Shown piece after piece: positions 17,529 through 26,041 of a stretch of DNA of 64,000 nucleotides (within the stretch, counting starts at the first letter, position 1; the number at the start of each line of letters is the position of its first letter). The position numbers were made by a program, and so were the translations under genes. The DNA comes from Rhodospirillales bacterium (lineage in GTDB: Bacteria > Pseudomonadota > Alphaproteobacteria > Reyranellales > Reyranellaceae), in NCBI GenBank assembly GCA_009377525.1, contig WHTW01000011.1:1-64000 (forward strand). Reading direction: 5' to 3'. Under the pieces are notes generated by a model, which saw only the letters and a list, made by a program, of their open reading frames with translations, had not been told where the DNA came from and ran no database searches.

Positions 17529-17963
17529 CTACGATCGATGACGATTCTCGGCACCCCGGAATGGATTGAGCACTGCCGCGCCTAGTCCGGCAACGTCGCG
17601 ATCATTGCGGGTCACAAGTGTCAAACCATTGGCCAGCGCGGTCGCCGCGAGGAGGCCATCGATGACCGGAATCGGGCGGATGGCACTCATGCGGCCCCAT
17701 TGGTCAGCCACCGCGTTGTCGATGCCAAGTACCCGACCAGCGAACGCGGCCTCCACTTCTTGCAACCAGCGTTCGAGCGCCGCCGCCTTTCCCGAATCTC
17801 GGGGGCGAGCAAGTTCGACGCCCTTTCGTATCTCTCCAAGGACAAGCGTGCTCAGAAACAAATCGTCGTCCGCAATCGACGCGTACCACTTGGTGACATT
17901 TGCGTCGCAACGGCTGCCCTCGCGGACCTCGGAGATGATGTTTGTGTCGATCAGATAGCTCAC
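17529..17963 (-). CDS. vapC: VapC-type PIN-domain ribonuclease toxin
   Basis: A 144-residue PIN-domain protein. It starts with the diagnostic MSYLIDTNIISEVREGSR (first catalytic Asp) and contains FLSTLVLGEIRKGVELAR (Glu), RPIPVIDGLLAATALANGL (Asp) and LVTRNDRDVAGLGAAVLNPF (Asp). All four acidic positions of the PIN active site are present. The start overlaps the antitoxin stop by 4 bp. It is predicted to cleave specific RNAs when released from the antitoxin. It lies just outside the distal att site. Confidence 0.93.
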   Translation of the reverse strand: MSYLIDTNIISEVREGSRCDANVTKWYASIADDDLFLSTLVLGEIRKGVELARPRDSGKAAALERWLQEVEAAFAGRVLGIDNAVADQWGRMSAIRPIPVIDGLLAATALANGLTLVTRNDRDVAGLGAAVLNPFRGAENRHRS

Positions 17964-18244
17964 AGATCGACTTCGCGACCAAGATCATGGCTGCGGTCAA
18001 GGTCGATCCCGTCGAGTGGCGCGGCCGCAAGGAGCGCCTTCAGGCTCACGGGGGGCGACTGGACAAAACGCCGCCGAAGCACCTGGCGAGCCTCAGCCTG
18101 GCGCGCGGGATCAGACAGGGCTGCGGCGACTTGCCGAACCAGACTCGCATCTTCCTTGCGGACGTTGACCTCGACGCGCACGAAACCTCGGCGTTCCATC
18201 CGCGCTCGGTGACTTGCGAGGGAGGATTTTGCTCGACTGGCCAT
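17960..18244 (-). CDS. VapB-like antitoxin
   Basis: A 94-residue protein, basic at the N-terminus, with a ribbon-helix-helix-like start (RRGFVRVEVNVRKEDASLVR, then QVAAALSDPARQAEARQVLR) and a C-terminal tail (LDGIDLDRSHDLGREVDL) suited to wrapping a PIN toxin. The assignment rests on its 4-bp overlap with vapC, its size and the DNA-binding-like start. A perfect palindrome lies just upstream and is the likely autoregulatory site. Confidence 0.8.
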   Translation of the reverse strand: MASRAKSSLASHRARMERRGFVRVEVNVRKEDASLVRQVAAALSDPARQAEARQVLRRRFVQSPPVSLKALLAAAPLDGIDLDRSHDLGREVDL

Positions 18245-18256
18245 TCTGACGGTTCC

Positions 18257-18272
18257 ATGTTTCCGGAAACAT
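18257..18272. promoter_or_regulatory. Candidate vapBC operator
   Basis: A perfect 16-bp palindrome ATGTTTCCGGAAACAT lies 13 bp upstream of the antitoxin start. A further TTTCCGG half-site follows on the reverse strand (TTTCCGGTAATG). Antitoxins of this type usually repress from such sites. Confidence 0.5.
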
Positions 18273-18317
18273 TACCGGAAAGTCCGGCAGGCTGCAAGAG
18301 AACAATGGTCGCTTAGG

Positions 18318-18364
18318 GCTATAGCCTAGACATAGTGCTCATCTTCATCGGTCGTGGCCCGCCA
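18318..18364 (+). repeat. 47-bp dispersed repeat, copy D
   Basis: Begins GCTATAGCCTAGACATAG, ends GGTCGTGGCCCGCCA. It sits between the divergent vapBC promoter and the 3' end of the SWIM gene, outside the tRNA island. Confidence 0.7.
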
Positions 18365-18427
18365 GTTCCGCTGTTCCCCGGACATGATTGGAATGTGCAC
18401 TCATCACTTGCCGCTGGCACTGCCAAG

Positions 18428-19375
18428 TCAGGCCTTTGTTTTCGCTGATCCTGGTTTCCTGCGGCGCCGGTGTTTACTTGCGCGCGCCGCCCGCGCCTTT
18501 CCCGCTTCCACGTCGACGCCCTGAGAGCCCCGTCTCCTGGAAGCCGCGATCCTGACCGCGGACGGTACGCGCTTCGGCGCCGACGGCTCCCGACGATCGC
18601 GCGGTGGTTCGGGGTTGTCCGCCGACTCCCCGACCGTCGATCCTGCCGCCATTTCCAGCCCGAACAGGGCGGAGAGGTCACCGCCTTCCAGAATCTTGTC
18701 GGAACCCGTGTTCCTCCTCGATATCGGCAGGACGACGTCGATACCTGCGACGAGCTCGGTCTCGTTGACGGCGCGCAGGCGGAAGAGCAGCTCGGGCTTG
18801 TGATCGAGCCTCGCACCGACGCCGTACAGGGCCGCCGCCACGTGCTTGCACATCGACGCGAAGTCGGGGCAGGTGCAGGAGAAGCGGATCTCGGACGGCT
18901 TGGGGAACAGTCCGGCATCCTGGCGGCAGAGGCGTTCCATGACCGCCTTGGAGAGTTTTCCCTGCAGCAGCTCGACCAGCGAATCGATGCCGCCGGCGCA
19001 GTCGGCGCGGATGGCCCCCCATTTCTTCTTCGACAGCTGCGTGATGTCGATGGCAACCCTGTAGAGGCTCGACCCGCTGACCAGCGCCGTGACCTTTCCG
19101 GGCGCGATCTGGAGATCGAGCACCGAGCCGTTGCGCGCGTAGCTGCGGCCGCGCGGCAGGCGGTTGTCGTAGTCGTGGTAGCTCTCCATGTTGTCGCACC
19201 AGGCCTTGCCCCAGAACGTCGTGGCGATCCGCCGCCCTTCGATCCTGATCGGCTCGAGCGGCTCACCCTTCTTGCGCAGCTTCCGGGCCTCGCGCGCGGC
19301 CCTGAGGCGGCGCTCGGCGGCGGACACGTAGGGCGGCCAACCGCCATCGTCGTCGTAGTCATGGTACCGCGACAC
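18428..19375 (-). CDS. SWIM zinc-finger protein, partner of SNF2 helicase
   Basis: A 315-residue protein (GTG start, MSRYHDYDDDGGWPPYVSAA). It contains the SWIM zinc finger FSCTCPDFASMCKHVAAALY (CxC...CxH) near residue 170 and the family segment FWGKAWCDNMESYHDYDNRL before it. The C-terminus is long, basic and low-complexity (RASKHRRRRKPGSAKTK), suited to nucleic-acid contact. It starts 4 bp after the stop of a SNF2-type helicase. This SWIM/SNF2 pair recurs in bacteria and is thought to act together on DNA; the exact process is not settled. Confidence 0.9.
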   Translation of the reverse strand: MSRYHDYDDDGGWPPYVSAAERRLRAAREARKLRKKGEPLEPIRIEGRRIATTFWGKAWCDNMESYHDYDNRLPRGRSYARNGSVLDLQIAPGKVTALVSGSSLYRVAIDITQLSKKKWGAIRADCAGGIDSLVELLQGKLSKAVMERLCRQDAGLFPKPSEIRFSCTCPDFASMCKHVAAALYGVGARLDHKPELLFRLRAVNETELVAGIDVVLPISRRNTGSDKILEGGDLSALFGLEMAAGSTVGESADNPEPPRDRREPSAPKRVPSAVRIAASRRRGSQGVDVEAGKARAARASKHRRRRKPGSAKTKA

Positions 19376-19379
19376 GGCG

Positions 19380-22091
19380 CTACTCCTTCAGGGCGGCATG
19401 GAGGTCGAGGCGGACCAGCCGCAACAGGGCGTCGTCCGTCATTTCGGTCAGGTTGATCTCGCCACCCCCGGACAGCAGGGCGTCGGCGAGCGCGCGCTTG
19501 TCCTCGATCATCGTGTCGATCTTCTCCTCGACGGTGCCGCGGCAGACGAACTTGTGCACCAGCACATTCTTCTTCTGTCCGATGCGGAAGGCACGGTCTG
19601 TCGCCTGGTTTTCCACCGCCGGATTCCACCAGCGGTCGAAGTGCACGACATGCGATGCCGCGGTCAGCGTCAGCCCCGAGCCGCCGGCTTTCAAGGACAG
19701 GATGAAGAACGGCACGGATTCGTCCTCCTGGAACGTCCGCACCAGCTCCTTTCGCTTCTTCACCTCGGTGTCGCCGTGCAGCACCAGCCCCGGCCGCCCG
19801 AACACGCCGCCGAGGAAGGCGGCCAGCGGCGCCGCCGGTTCGCGGAACTGGGTGAAGACAAGCATCTTCTCCTGCCGCGTGGCGACCACCTCGGCGATCT
19901 CGCGCAGGCGCGCCAGCTTGCCGCTGTCAGCTTCGGCCCAGCCGCCGTCGTTCAGCCACTGCGAGGGGTGATTGCAGATCTGCTTCAGCCGCATCAGCAT
20001 CGCCAGCACGATGCCCTTGCGCTGGATGCCGTCGGACTCCTCCAGGCTGCGGGCCAGGTCCTCGACCGCCTGGGCGTAGAGGGCGGCCTGCCGGCGGCTG
20101 AGATGACAATGGGCCTTGGTCTCGGTCTTGTCGGGCAGGTCGGCGATGATGGACCTGTCGGTCTTCATGCGCCGCAGGACGTAAGGGCGGACCAGCTCGC
20201 GCAGCGGTCCATACGGGTTCTGGGTCTGCTCGGCGAGCCCCTTGGCGTATCGCGCGAACTGCTTCGCGGTCCCCAGCAGGCCCGGGTTGATGAAATCGAA
20301 GATCGACCACAGATCGCCGAGATGATTCTCGACCGGCGTTCCGGTGAGCACGATGCGGGCTTGCGCCTTCAGCGCCTTGGCCGCCCGGGTCTGCTTGGCC
20401 TTCGGGTTCTTGATCGCCTGGGCCTCGTCCAGGATCACCAGGCGCCATGAGGCCTGGGCGAGCGCCGGCAGGCGCAGCAACGTGCCGTAGCTGGTGATCG
20501 CCAGGTCCAGCCCTGCCGTGTCGTCGGGCGTGACCTGCTTCATCTCCTCGGTCGTCATTGCCGAGGGATGCAGGATGCGCGCCTTGAGGTCGGGCGCGAA
20601 CTTCTCGATTTCCGCAGCCCAGTTGGCGAGCAGCGACGCCGGCGCCACCAGCAGGCAGGGCGGCAGCGGCGTGGCGCCGTTCTTCCTGCGCTGCACCAGC
20701 AGCAATGACAGGACCTGGATGGTCTTGCCCAACCCCATGTCGTCGGCAAGGCATGCGCCCAACCCGAGGCCCGACAGCAGATGCAGCCACTGGACGCCGG
20801 CCTTCTGATAGGGGCGCAGCGTCCCGCGAAGGTCGGAACCGGGGTCGACGCCGTTGCCATCCGGCGCGCGCAGGGCCTTCAGCGTCTGCGCCATCCATGG
20901 GCCCGCCGAGACGACGGACCAGTCGGCTGCCGCGGGATCGGCGGCATCGTCCGCGACCGCGGCGCCCGCCAGCATCCGCATCGCCTCGGCGAAGGTCAGG
21001 CCTTCGCGCCTGGCCAGCGCCTCCACCTCGCGGAAACGCTGCACCGTGCGGTCGAGCCGGTCGCGGTCGACCTCGACCCATTGGCCGCGCAGCAGCACAA
21101 GGCTGTCGCTGCCGGCGAGCAGGGTGGCGACCTCCTCGTCGCTCAGCGTCTCGCCATCCAGCGTCATCTCGACGGAGAAATCCAGCAGCCCGTCCAGGCC
21201 GATGGTCGACGGGGCACGGCGGCCGACCGTCGCCGACACCTTGGGCCGCGCAGGACGACTGGCGCGCCACGCCGCGGGCATGCGGACGATGACGCCGGCA
21301 CTTTCCAGATCGCCAGCGCTCGCCAGGAAGCGGGAAGCATCCGACGGCGTCCAGCGCAGGGGATGATAGATCTCTCCGGCATCGACCATCGGCCGCAGCC
21401 AGGCGCACGTCTCGGCGGCGCGCTGCACCGGCATCAGCAACGACAGCAGCTTGCTGCGGTTGGCGGCGCCGGCATGCTCGCGCAGCGCTTGGCCCAGCGG
21501 CAGGTGCTGCGCCTTCGCCTGCGCCGACAGATGCGTCGTGTAGGTGGCCATGAAGGCGAAGGGCGTGCCCGGATCGCCGCGATTCTCCGCCAGGTTGAAG
21601 TAGACGCGGCCGACGAGGTTCCAGGCCGGATTCAATCCCTTCAGGAAGCTTTGCAGGTCCGTCTTGGCCGCGGCGAAGGAAGCCGACGCGGCTTGCGCGA
21701 TCTCGTCCCAGAGGCGGCGCAGGACCTCGGCCGTCAGGTATTCGGCGCCCGCCATCATGGGCGCCGTCAGTACCAGCGTGGCGAAATCCCCTTCGCCTGG
21801 CACCGGAACGTCGGGAACAAGCCTTGATCGCGATTCCCCACCAGCCTCCGTGGGTACGTGCAGGCAGAGCGCGGCCACGTACCGGGCGGCGAAGGCGCGC
21901 CACCAGACGAAAACCGGCGACAGCGCCTGGCCGACCTCACCGGCGCCGAGCCGTAGCAGCCCGGCCCCGCTTCCCTGGGCGAAAGCGGGCCCAAGGCGTG
22001 CCGCCGCGGAGTCGTCGATCTCCGGCGCGTCTTCGGCAGCCTCGGCGATCAGACGCCCGTGCGGCGTCAGGCGCAGGCTGAGACGGGACAT
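19380..22091 (-). CDS. SNF2/DEAD-box superfamily II helicase
   Basis: A 903-residue SWI2/SNF2-family ATPase. The N-terminal 400 residues form the bacterial SNF2 accessory region. The motor follows: motif I ADDMGLGKTIQVLSLLL, motif II LVILDEAQAIKNP, motif III LTGTPVENHLGDLWSIFDF, and the helicase C domain with FILSLKAGGSGLTLTAASHV and RAFRIGQKKNVLVHKF. It translocates on double-stranded DNA and remodels protein-DNA complexes. Its ATG precedes a short intergenic region; the SWIM partner follows in the same operon. Confidence 0.95.
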   Translation of the reverse strand: MSRLSLRLTPHGRLIAEAAEDAPEIDDSAAARLGPAFAQGSGAGLLRLGAGEVGQALSPVFVWWRAFAARYVAALCLHVPTEAGGESRSRLVPDVPVPGEGDFATLVLTAPMMAGAEYLTAEVLRRLWDEIAQAASASFAAAKTDLQSFLKGLNPAWNLVGRVYFNLAENRGDPGTPFAFMATYTTHLSAQAKAQHLPLGQALREHAGAANRSKLLSLLMPVQRAAETCAWLRPMVDAGEIYHPLRWTPSDASRFLASAGDLESAGVIVRMPAAWRASRPARPKVSATVGRRAPSTIGLDGLLDFSVEMTLDGETLSDEEVATLLAGSDSLVLLRGQWVEVDRDRLDRTVQRFREVEALARREGLTFAEAMRMLAGAAVADDAADPAAADWSVVSAGPWMAQTLKALRAPDGNGVDPGSDLRGTLRPYQKAGVQWLHLLSGLGLGACLADDMGLGKTIQVLSLLLVQRRKNGATPLPPCLLVAPASLLANWAAEIEKFAPDLKARILHPSAMTTEEMKQVTPDDTAGLDLAITSYGTLLRLPALAQASWRLVILDEAQAIKNPKAKQTRAAKALKAQARIVLTGTPVENHLGDLWSIFDFINPGLLGTAKQFARYAKGLAEQTQNPYGPLRELVRPYVLRRMKTDRSIIADLPDKTETKAHCHLSRRQAALYAQAVEDLARSLEESDGIQRKGIVLAMLMRLKQICNHPSQWLNDGGWAEADSGKLARLREIAEVVATRQEKMLVFTQFREPAAPLAAFLGGVFGRPGLVLHGDTEVKKRKELVRTFQEDESVPFFILSLKAGGSGLTLTAASHVVHFDRWWNPAVENQATDRAFRIGQKKNVLVHKFVCRGTVEEKIDTMIEDKRALADALLSGGGEINLTEMTDDALLRLVRLDLHAALKE

Positions 22092-22238
22092 CCGAACGCC
22101 GGGGAAAGGGTGACCACGCGGGAGTACCGAAGCTGTGCGGAGGTAACGACCACGCGCCTATACCACGCGGACAACCCGACTTTATCCACAACTCCGTCAT
22201 TCTGTCGCGGGATGTTGCGCGTCGTTCTTCGCCGGCCT

Positions 22239-22403
22239 TCAGCGGTATCGTTCACCTGCGCTCGACGCTGCCCGGCCGGCATAGTCGCTCAGCGTGCTGC
22301 GCTCCAGCCGCGTGCTGCGCGCGATCGCTTGATCGCTCAGGCCCTCGACCTTGAGTCGCAATATCTCCCTGACACAACGCATCGGCACTCTCTCGGCTGG
22401 CAT
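22239..22403 (-). pseudogene. IS21-family istA N-terminal remnant
   Basis: A 54-codon open frame reads MPAERVPMRCVREILRLKVE, GLSDQAIARSTRLERSTLSD and YAGRAASSAGERYR. This is the N-terminal helix-turn-helix of IS21-type IstA transposases, cut before the catalytic domain. About 75-110 bp upstream are two direct repeats typical of an IS21 left end. The rest of the element, including istB, is absent. Confidence 0.7.
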
Positions 22404-22475
22404 CGGCTCTCCTTCCTTGGCAGGCCGAAGAGCCTATGCGGTTCAACCAGCGATCGAGCGCCGTCACCCACAGGC

Positions 22476-22512
22476 GGTGGCCGACTTCAAATCGGAACGG
22501 GTGGCCGACTTC
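22476..22512 (+). repeat. IS21 end repeats (GGTGGCCGACTTC x2)
   Basis: Two direct copies of GGTGGCCGACTTC, at 22476-22488 and 22500-22512, precede the istA remnant. IS21 elements carry multiple transposase-binding repeats near their ends, so this marks the old left end of the element. Confidence 0.6.
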
Positions 22513-22619
22513 CGTCGGGTTCCGCAAAAGGAGGGGCGCGCTCCGCATCGGAAGGATCTGAAGCCCACAACTTTCCCGTCTCGGGGGATACCTACACTAA
22601 GCGATTTGGGACGTGAAAA

Positions 22620-23165
22620 ATGGCCCTTGTGAAGGCAGCAAAATCTGGCGATGTAGAAAACGCTGCTGCGAGTGATCCGCCGCCCGCAATCACCTTGGAT
22701 GTTGTCCCCAGGAAGCGAGAGAACCTATCTATTCGAAAGCGCTCTTTCGTAATGAAGCGCGCTTCGCTTGCCTGTGCCCTTTGCGGCGCAAGCGGCCATG
22801 GCGTCCGCTTGGAAATCGACCACAAAGTTGCCTTCTCTCAGGGTGGAGACGACACCATCGAGAACCTGCAAACACTTTGCTTCGACTGCAATGGCGGGAC
22901 GCGGGACTCGCATGAGGCTCAGGAAGGAGACCGAAAAAGTGCTCCATCATGGGGCTATAGCGTAGACGTAGTGCTCATCATCGTCAGTCGTGGCCCGCCA
23001 ACCTCGCTGCGCAGCAGCGAGGTTACCCTCCGCCGGCGTGTCCGGTCCGCCGCCTGCGCCAATCAGAGCCGGCGCGAACGTGTCTGGCAAGTTGGATCTC
23101 AGGTAACGTTGGTAGAGCGCACGAAGCGTCTCGTAGTCGCTCGACGAAGCAGCGCTGACGGCTGA
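22620..23165 (+). CDS. HNH endonuclease-like protein with altered C-terminus
   Basis: A 181-residue frame with a complete HNH core: CALC (52-55), LEIDHKVAFSQGGDD with the catalytic DH at 67-68, TIENLQTLC, and the second Cys pair CFDC (87-90). The N-terminal 45 residues are unremarkable. After about residue 107 the frame passes through copy E of the 47-bp repeat (GYSVDVVLIIVSRGPP) and then runs antisense to the DUF6559-like gene until a stop. The natural end was probably lost when the repeat or a rearrangement arrived. The HNH fold should cut DNA; its role here is unknown. Confidence 0.65.
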   Translation: MALVKAAKSGDVENAAASDPPPAITLDVVPRKRENLSIRKRSFVMKRASLACALCGASGHGVRLEIDHKVAFSQGGDDTIENLQTLCFDCNGGTRDSHEAQEGDRKSAPSWGYSVDVVLIIVSRGPPTSLRSSEVTLRRRVRSAACANQSRRERVWQVGSQVTLVERTKRLVVARRSSADG

Positions 23166-23364
23166 AAGAAAGCCGTCCAAATCCAGAAACGCCGCGTACC
23201 CGATCTTGAGATACCGAGCCGGAAGCCTCCTTCCGGAGGCAGCGGCACGGATTTGCCCTGGCGTGTAGAACCTGCTTGCGCCATAGCCCTTCAGCAGCTC
23301 AGGACCAAGGGCGGTAGCATCTCTTGGCGGCAAGCCAAAGGAAGAAGCCACGGACGATCGGCAT
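22947..23364 (-). pseudogene. DUF6559-like gene, frameshifted
   Basis: The main open frame encodes ALGPELLKGYGASRFYTPGQ, IRAAASGRRLPARYLKIGYA and LYQRYLRSNLP, which resembles the small uncharacterised family that I know as DUF6559. The expected hydrophobic start, MPIVRGFFLWLAAKR, is present at ATG 23364 but in another frame that stops soon after. A frameshift near 23320 joins the two. The 3' end runs into copy E of the 47-bp repeat (antisense, TTDDDEHYVYAIAP). It is probably inactive. Family naming is from memory and tentative. Confidence 0.5.
22954..23000 (+). repeat. 47-bp dispersed repeat, copy E
   Basis: Begins GCTATAGCGTAGACGTAG, ends AGTCGTGGCCCGCCA. It lies where the HNH frame and the converging DUF6559-like frame meet. 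It is followed at 23000-23024 by a perfect hairpin (11-bp arms AACCTCGCTGC / GCAGCGAGGTT, 3-nt loop) that the other copies lack. Confidence 0.7.
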
Positions 23365-23414
23365 GAGCGAGATTCCACCTCGATGCTCTCCCTGGCATTG
23401 TACTACTCTACGCC

Positions 23415-24029
23415 CTAACGGGCTCGGATGGCAGGCCACCCGGAATAGCCTGGAAGGTCGATGACCAGTCGCATCCCGTCCCGGACCGCCCGGCGCAGGT
23501 GCGATCCGGGCGGGAATGCGACGAGTTCGCCGATCTTCGCCAAGCTCTGAACGCGGCTTCGCGATAGCTGCAGTTCGTTTGCGAGCATCCGATCCACGCG
23601 AAGCCCGACCGGTTCGGGAACCGAGCACAGAATCTCCAGCTGGCGAGTTGGCATCGTGCTCTCCGACAGCACGTTCCTGATCACCAGCGCATCGTCAAAT
23701 TCCTCGACGCGTCCTGCCCTCCGCCTCAGGCCCTCGACATCGAACGCGAACCGACGGGTCAGCATCGAGTCGCTGGTGCGTAGCGACGTCAAGAAGTCGG
23801 GCTCGATTGTCTGCACCTGCCGGCGCTCCAGAATCGGGCGGTTCCAGGTGCTGCCGCAACACGTGCATTTGTAGATCAGCCAGGCGTCCACACGCTTGCC
23901 GTTGGCATTGACCCTGATCTTGTCGCTGCTGCGGAACCGTCTGGGCTCACCACATCGGCTGCAGGTCAGCCACGGCTGGGGTGCGGTGCGAGGAATAATG
24001 GTCCATTGAACACGTAGGACGTCGGACAT
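23415..24029 (-). CDS. DUF1062 family protein
   Basis: A 204-residue protein matching the DUF1062 layout: an N-terminal zinc-ribbon-like region (LTCSRCGEPRRFRSSDKIRV, then YKCTCCGSTWNRPILER), a central helical part (FLTSLRTSDSMLTRRFAFD), and a C-terminal segment LSRSRVQSLAKIGELVAFPP that resembles an S4-like RNA-binding fold (QLSRSRVQ). The biochemical function is not known. The two Cys pairs should bind one zinc ion. It is transcribed alone and ends close to the 3' neighbour. Confidence 0.85.
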   Translation of the reverse strand: MSDVLRVQWTIIPRTAPQPWLTCSRCGEPRRFRSSDKIRVNANGKRVDAWLIYKCTCCGSTWNRPILERRQVQTIEPDFLTSLRTSDSMLTRRFAFDVEGLRRRAGRVEEFDDALVIRNVLSESTMPTRQLEILCSVPEPVGLRVDRMLANELQLSRSRVQSLAKIGELVAFPPGSHLRRAVRDGMRLVIDLPGYSGWPAIRAR

Positions 24030-24354
24030 GCCGGCTTGCTCTTCCCATTGGGAAGCTCAGCAGGACGACGGCATGGGCGAGCCCAATCGGACGCGGCGTA
24101 GCAAGGACGATGGAGTCGAGAGATGAAATGGCAGCGAGACGGCCGCCACGGTTCAGTCATGCCAAACCGGTCTCGAGCCGCCACCATGAAGAGCTTGCAC
24201 GCGAAAAGACGCGGCGACGCGTCTGCGTTGCCGCGCTGGTGGAACTGACGAGACCGGCGATTACTGAGGCAAAGTCGCTCAACCGTTGGATATCAACGCC
24301 GCTGTATCTAGCTCAGAAGTCCAGAACTGGGAAGGCGCAATCGCGTCCGGCGGA
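24030..24354. other. Non-coding stretch
   Basis: No gene, RNA or repeat was recognised. It contains the promoter region of the DUF1062 gene and the downstream region of the gamma-glutamyltransferase gene. Confidence 0.4.
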
Positions 24355-26040
24355 TCAACCGGGCAGCACGAAGCGTACCCCGGACCGCGCCAGCCCGCCG
24401 CCCAGCGCGGCCGGCGAACCGTCGGCCCGCCAGCAGGCGGCGCCGGTCATGCTGCCGTCGTCGTGGAACTGGATGGCGTTCATGCCGCCTGCCACGGTCG
24501 GCATCACCTGCAGCTTGTGGCCGCGCGCGCTCAGGCCATGGCGCACCTTCTCAGGAATGCCGTGCTCGACTTCGAGCACCGGGCCCTCGGTCCAGATGCG
24601 CGGCGCTTCGACCGCCTCCTGCAGGCTCATGCCGTGGTCCAGAAGGTTGATCAGCGCCTGCCAGGCCGAGGGGAAGATCTTGCGGCCGCCGGGCAGGCCC
24701 AGCGCATAGATCACGCGGCCGTCGCGCAGGGCCATCATCGGCGCCATCGACGTCGTCACGCGCTTGCCCGGCGCGATCGACAGCGCAGTGCCCGGCCGCG
24801 GATCGAAGTTCGACATGTAGTCGTTCGGCACCATGCCGAGCCCGGGCACGATGAAGCGCGCGCCGAACAGGCTGTTGATGGTCTGGGTGGTGGCCACGAC
24901 GTTGCCTTTGCCATCGGCCGCGGTGAGATGCGTGGTGTCGGCGCCTTCCTTGGCCAGCAGCCCCGACGTCCAGCGCCGGGCGCGGCCGAGGTCGATGTCG
25001 GCGCGACGCCGGTCGGCATAGGCCTTGGAGGTGATGCGCTCGACCGGCACGTCGACGAAGTCCGGATCGCCGCTCGCCTGGGCGCGGTCGGCAAAGGCGA
25101 TCTTCAGCACCTCGGCCAGCAGATGCAGCGTGTCCACCGTGCCGAACCCCAGGCTCTTGATGTCGTAGGCTTCGAGGATGTTCAGCATCTGGGTGATGTG
25201 CACGCCCGACGCCGCGGGCGGCGGCGGGCCGACGATCTCCCAATCGCGATAGCGGCCGCGGATCGGCGCGCGCTCGACCACGCGGTAGTCGGTGAGGTCC
25301 TTGGCCGAGACGAACCCGCCGGCCTTCTGCAGGCACTCGACCAGCAGGTCGCCCAGCGGGCCGCCATGCAGCGCGGTCTCGCCCTGCTGGGCGATCAAGG
25401 CCAGGGCATCGCCATAGTCGGCCTGCACCAGGCGCGTGCCGGCCTTCAGCGGTGTGCCGTCGGGCAGCAGTCGGGCCGACGCCAGCTTGTCCTTCAAAAG
25501 ATCGGCGGCGGCGCTTTCGATGCAATCGGACAGGTAGGGCGTGACCGTGAATCCGCGCATGGCGTGGCGGATCGCAGGCTGCATGACGTCGGCGAGAGAC
25601 ATCGTGCCGTAGCGGCGCAAGGCCAAGGTCCAGGCCAGCAACGAGCCCGGTGCGGCAACCGCCTTCGGCCCGACCTGGTTCTCGCGACCCTCGACGTCGT
25701 AGACCTCGGGCGCGGCGCCGGGGACCGGTCGGTACATGTCCGGCCGGCCGGCCAGCGGCACGGCGCTCATGCCGTCGATGACGGTATGGGTGCCGTCGGC
25801 AAGGCGGATATGGCAGGTCGTGCCGCCGATCAGGCCGACCATCATCGGTTCCACGACGGTCAGCGCGAACTGGCAGGCCACGGCGGCATCGACGGCATTG
25901 CCGCCGGCCGCCAGCATTTCCATGCCGGCAGCGGAGCCCAGCGGATGGTTGGTGACCACCACGCCCTTCGTGCCATGCGCCGGCTGCTTCTCGCACTTGA
26001 AGAGCGTGCCGGCACGCTCCCGCCAACCCGAGACGCTCAC
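24355..26040 (-). CDS. Gamma-glutamyltransferase family protein
   Basis: A 561-residue Ntn-hydrolase. It is made as a precursor that cleaves itself before the nucleophile Thr; here the site is DTTHLTAADGKGNVVATTQT, about two thirds along. Other family parts are NHPLGSAAGMEMLAAGGNAV, VVEPMMVGLIGGTTCHI, NDYMSNFDPRPGTALSI and MAPMMALRDGRVIYALGLPG. No signal peptide is evident, so it may be cytoplasmic. I prefer the GTG at 26040 (MSVSGWRERAGTLF), one base after the upstream stop, to the longer ATG frame. The substrate could be a gamma-glutamyl peptide or a cephalosporin-type acyl group; this cannot be decided here. Confidence 0.9.
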   Translation of the reverse strand: MSVSGWRERAGTLFKCEKQPAHGTKGVVVTNHPLGSAAGMEMLAAGGNAVDAAVACQFALTVVEPMMVGLIGGTTCHIRLADGTHTVIDGMSAVPLAGRPDMYRPVPGAAPEVYDVEGRENQVGPKAVAAPGSLLAWTLALRRYGTMSLADVMQPAIRHAMRGFTVTPYLSDCIESAAADLLKDKLASARLLPDGTPLKAGTRLVQADYGDALALIAQQGETALHGGPLGDLLVECLQKAGGFVSAKDLTDYRVVERAPIRGRYRDWEIVGPPPPAASGVHITQMLNILEAYDIKSLGFGTVDTLHLLAEVLKIAFADRAQASGDPDFVDVPVERITSKAYADRRRADIDLGRARRWTSGLLAKEGADTTHLTAADGKGNVVATTQTINSLFGARFIVPGLGMVPNDYMSNFDPRPGTALSIAPGKRVTTSMAPMMALRDGRVIYALGLPGGRKIFPSAWQALINLLDHGMSLQEAVEAPRIWTEGPVLEVEHGIPEKVRHGLSARGHKLQVMPTVAGGMNAIQFHDDGSMTGAACWRADGSPAALGGGLARSGVRFVLPG

Positions 26041-26041
26041 G

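Noticed and set aside
19927-21903. A 658-codon Arg/Gly-rich reverse frame within the SNF2 gene
   Set aside because: It is an alternative frame of the same strand; the SNF2 motifs are all in the other frame.
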